A stretch of DNA of 35,207 bases. Source: Pseudomonadota bacterium (GTDB lineage Bacteria; Pseudomonadota; Gammaproteobacteria; Halothiobacillales; Halothiobacillaceae). Of this stretch, positions 35,154 to 35,207 are shown in pieces. The stretch is from assembly GCA_021795795.1 (NCBI GenBank), contig JAJYPA010000029.1, positions 1-35,207 of the forward strand. Reading direction: 5' to 3'. How positions within the stretch are numbered: position 1 is the first letter of the stretch; the number at the start of each line of letters is the position of its first letter. The notes beneath the pieces are model-generated. The model did no database searches and had not been told where the DNA came from. It was given only the letters and a program-made list of their open reading frames with translations. A program made the translations under genes and the position numbers.

Positions 35154-35181
35154 TTGACGGGGTGAAAGCGTTGAGTATAAT
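35154..35181 (+). promoter_or_regulatory. Downstream strong promoter of a presumed rRNA operon
   Basis: TTGACG (35154-35159) and a perfect TATAAT (35176-35181) are 16 bp apart. An A/T-rich UP-like tract lies just upstream (about 35139-35152), and the discriminator GCGCACCTCC fits stringent control. A small CTCG-AAA-CGAG hairpin follows. The RNA gene itself is outside the window; an rRNA operon is inferred because 16S rRNA follows tyrS in pseudomonads. Confidence 0.75.
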
Positions 35182-35207
35182 GCGCACCTCCTCGAAACGA
35201 GAGAAAC

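Noticed and set aside
1..35207. Mobile element, prophage or CRISPR array
   Set aside because: No transposase, integrase, phage or cas gene and no regular direct repeats with spacers were seen; gene orders are those of core chromosome.

Overview
The window looks like a chromosomal core region of a moderately GC-rich gammaproteobacterium. Almost everything is a housekeeping gene, and three gene orders resemble those I recall from pseudomonads: rne divergent from rluC-HAD phosphatase-sppA; argH divergent from algZ-algR; and argC-erpA-anmK-M23 peptidase-tyrS ending at what looks like an rRNA promoter. A citrate synthase gene sits inside the last block. A chemolithoautotroph of the Halothiobacillus type would fit, but that is a guess from general impression. 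I see no insertion sequence, prophage, CRISPR array, tRNA or complete rRNA gene.

Layout. 1-2.6 kb: the 3' end of an unknown gene, an amidase, a nitroreductase and infA. 2.6-8.1 kb (minus strand): clpS-clpA, and rluC-HAD phosphatase-sppA joined by ATGA overlaps. 8.1-12.1 kb: a roughly 520-nt structured rne leader, rne itself, then a cluster of six hairpins. 12.1-15 kb: a periplasmic thioredoxin-like protein, a compact exbB-exbD-tonB operon (minus), and a small exported two-cysteine peptide resembling HvfA/bufferin metallophore precursors. 15-18.3 kb: debris of a possible PP2C-type phosphatase gene, radC, pdxH-ung, a carboxylesterase and a DUF4282 membrane protein. 18.4-26.4 kb: argH, the AlgZ/AlgR-like two-component pair, map-glnD-rluA (ATGA-coupled, minus) and a TlpA-like lipoprotein. 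26.5-35.2 kb: a ClC-family chloride transporter with a C-terminal regulatory region, argC, erpA, citrate synthase, anmK, an M23 murein peptidase, tyrS, and two tandem strong promoters pointing out of the window, most likely into an rRNA operon.

How the genes work together. Protein quality control (ClpAS, SppA, Map), RNA processing and modification (RNase E, RluC, RluA), translation (IF-1, TyrRS), nitrogen sensing (GlnD), arginine synthesis (ArgC, ArgH) and wall recycling (AnmK, M23) dominate. No complete novel multi-gene system is evident. The best leads are the orphan HvfA/bufferin-like peptide beside the ExbBD-TonB energiser, the hairpin cluster after rne, the ClC protein lacking the internal proton glutamate, and the tandem rRNA-type promoters, the first of which begins inside the tyrS stop codon.
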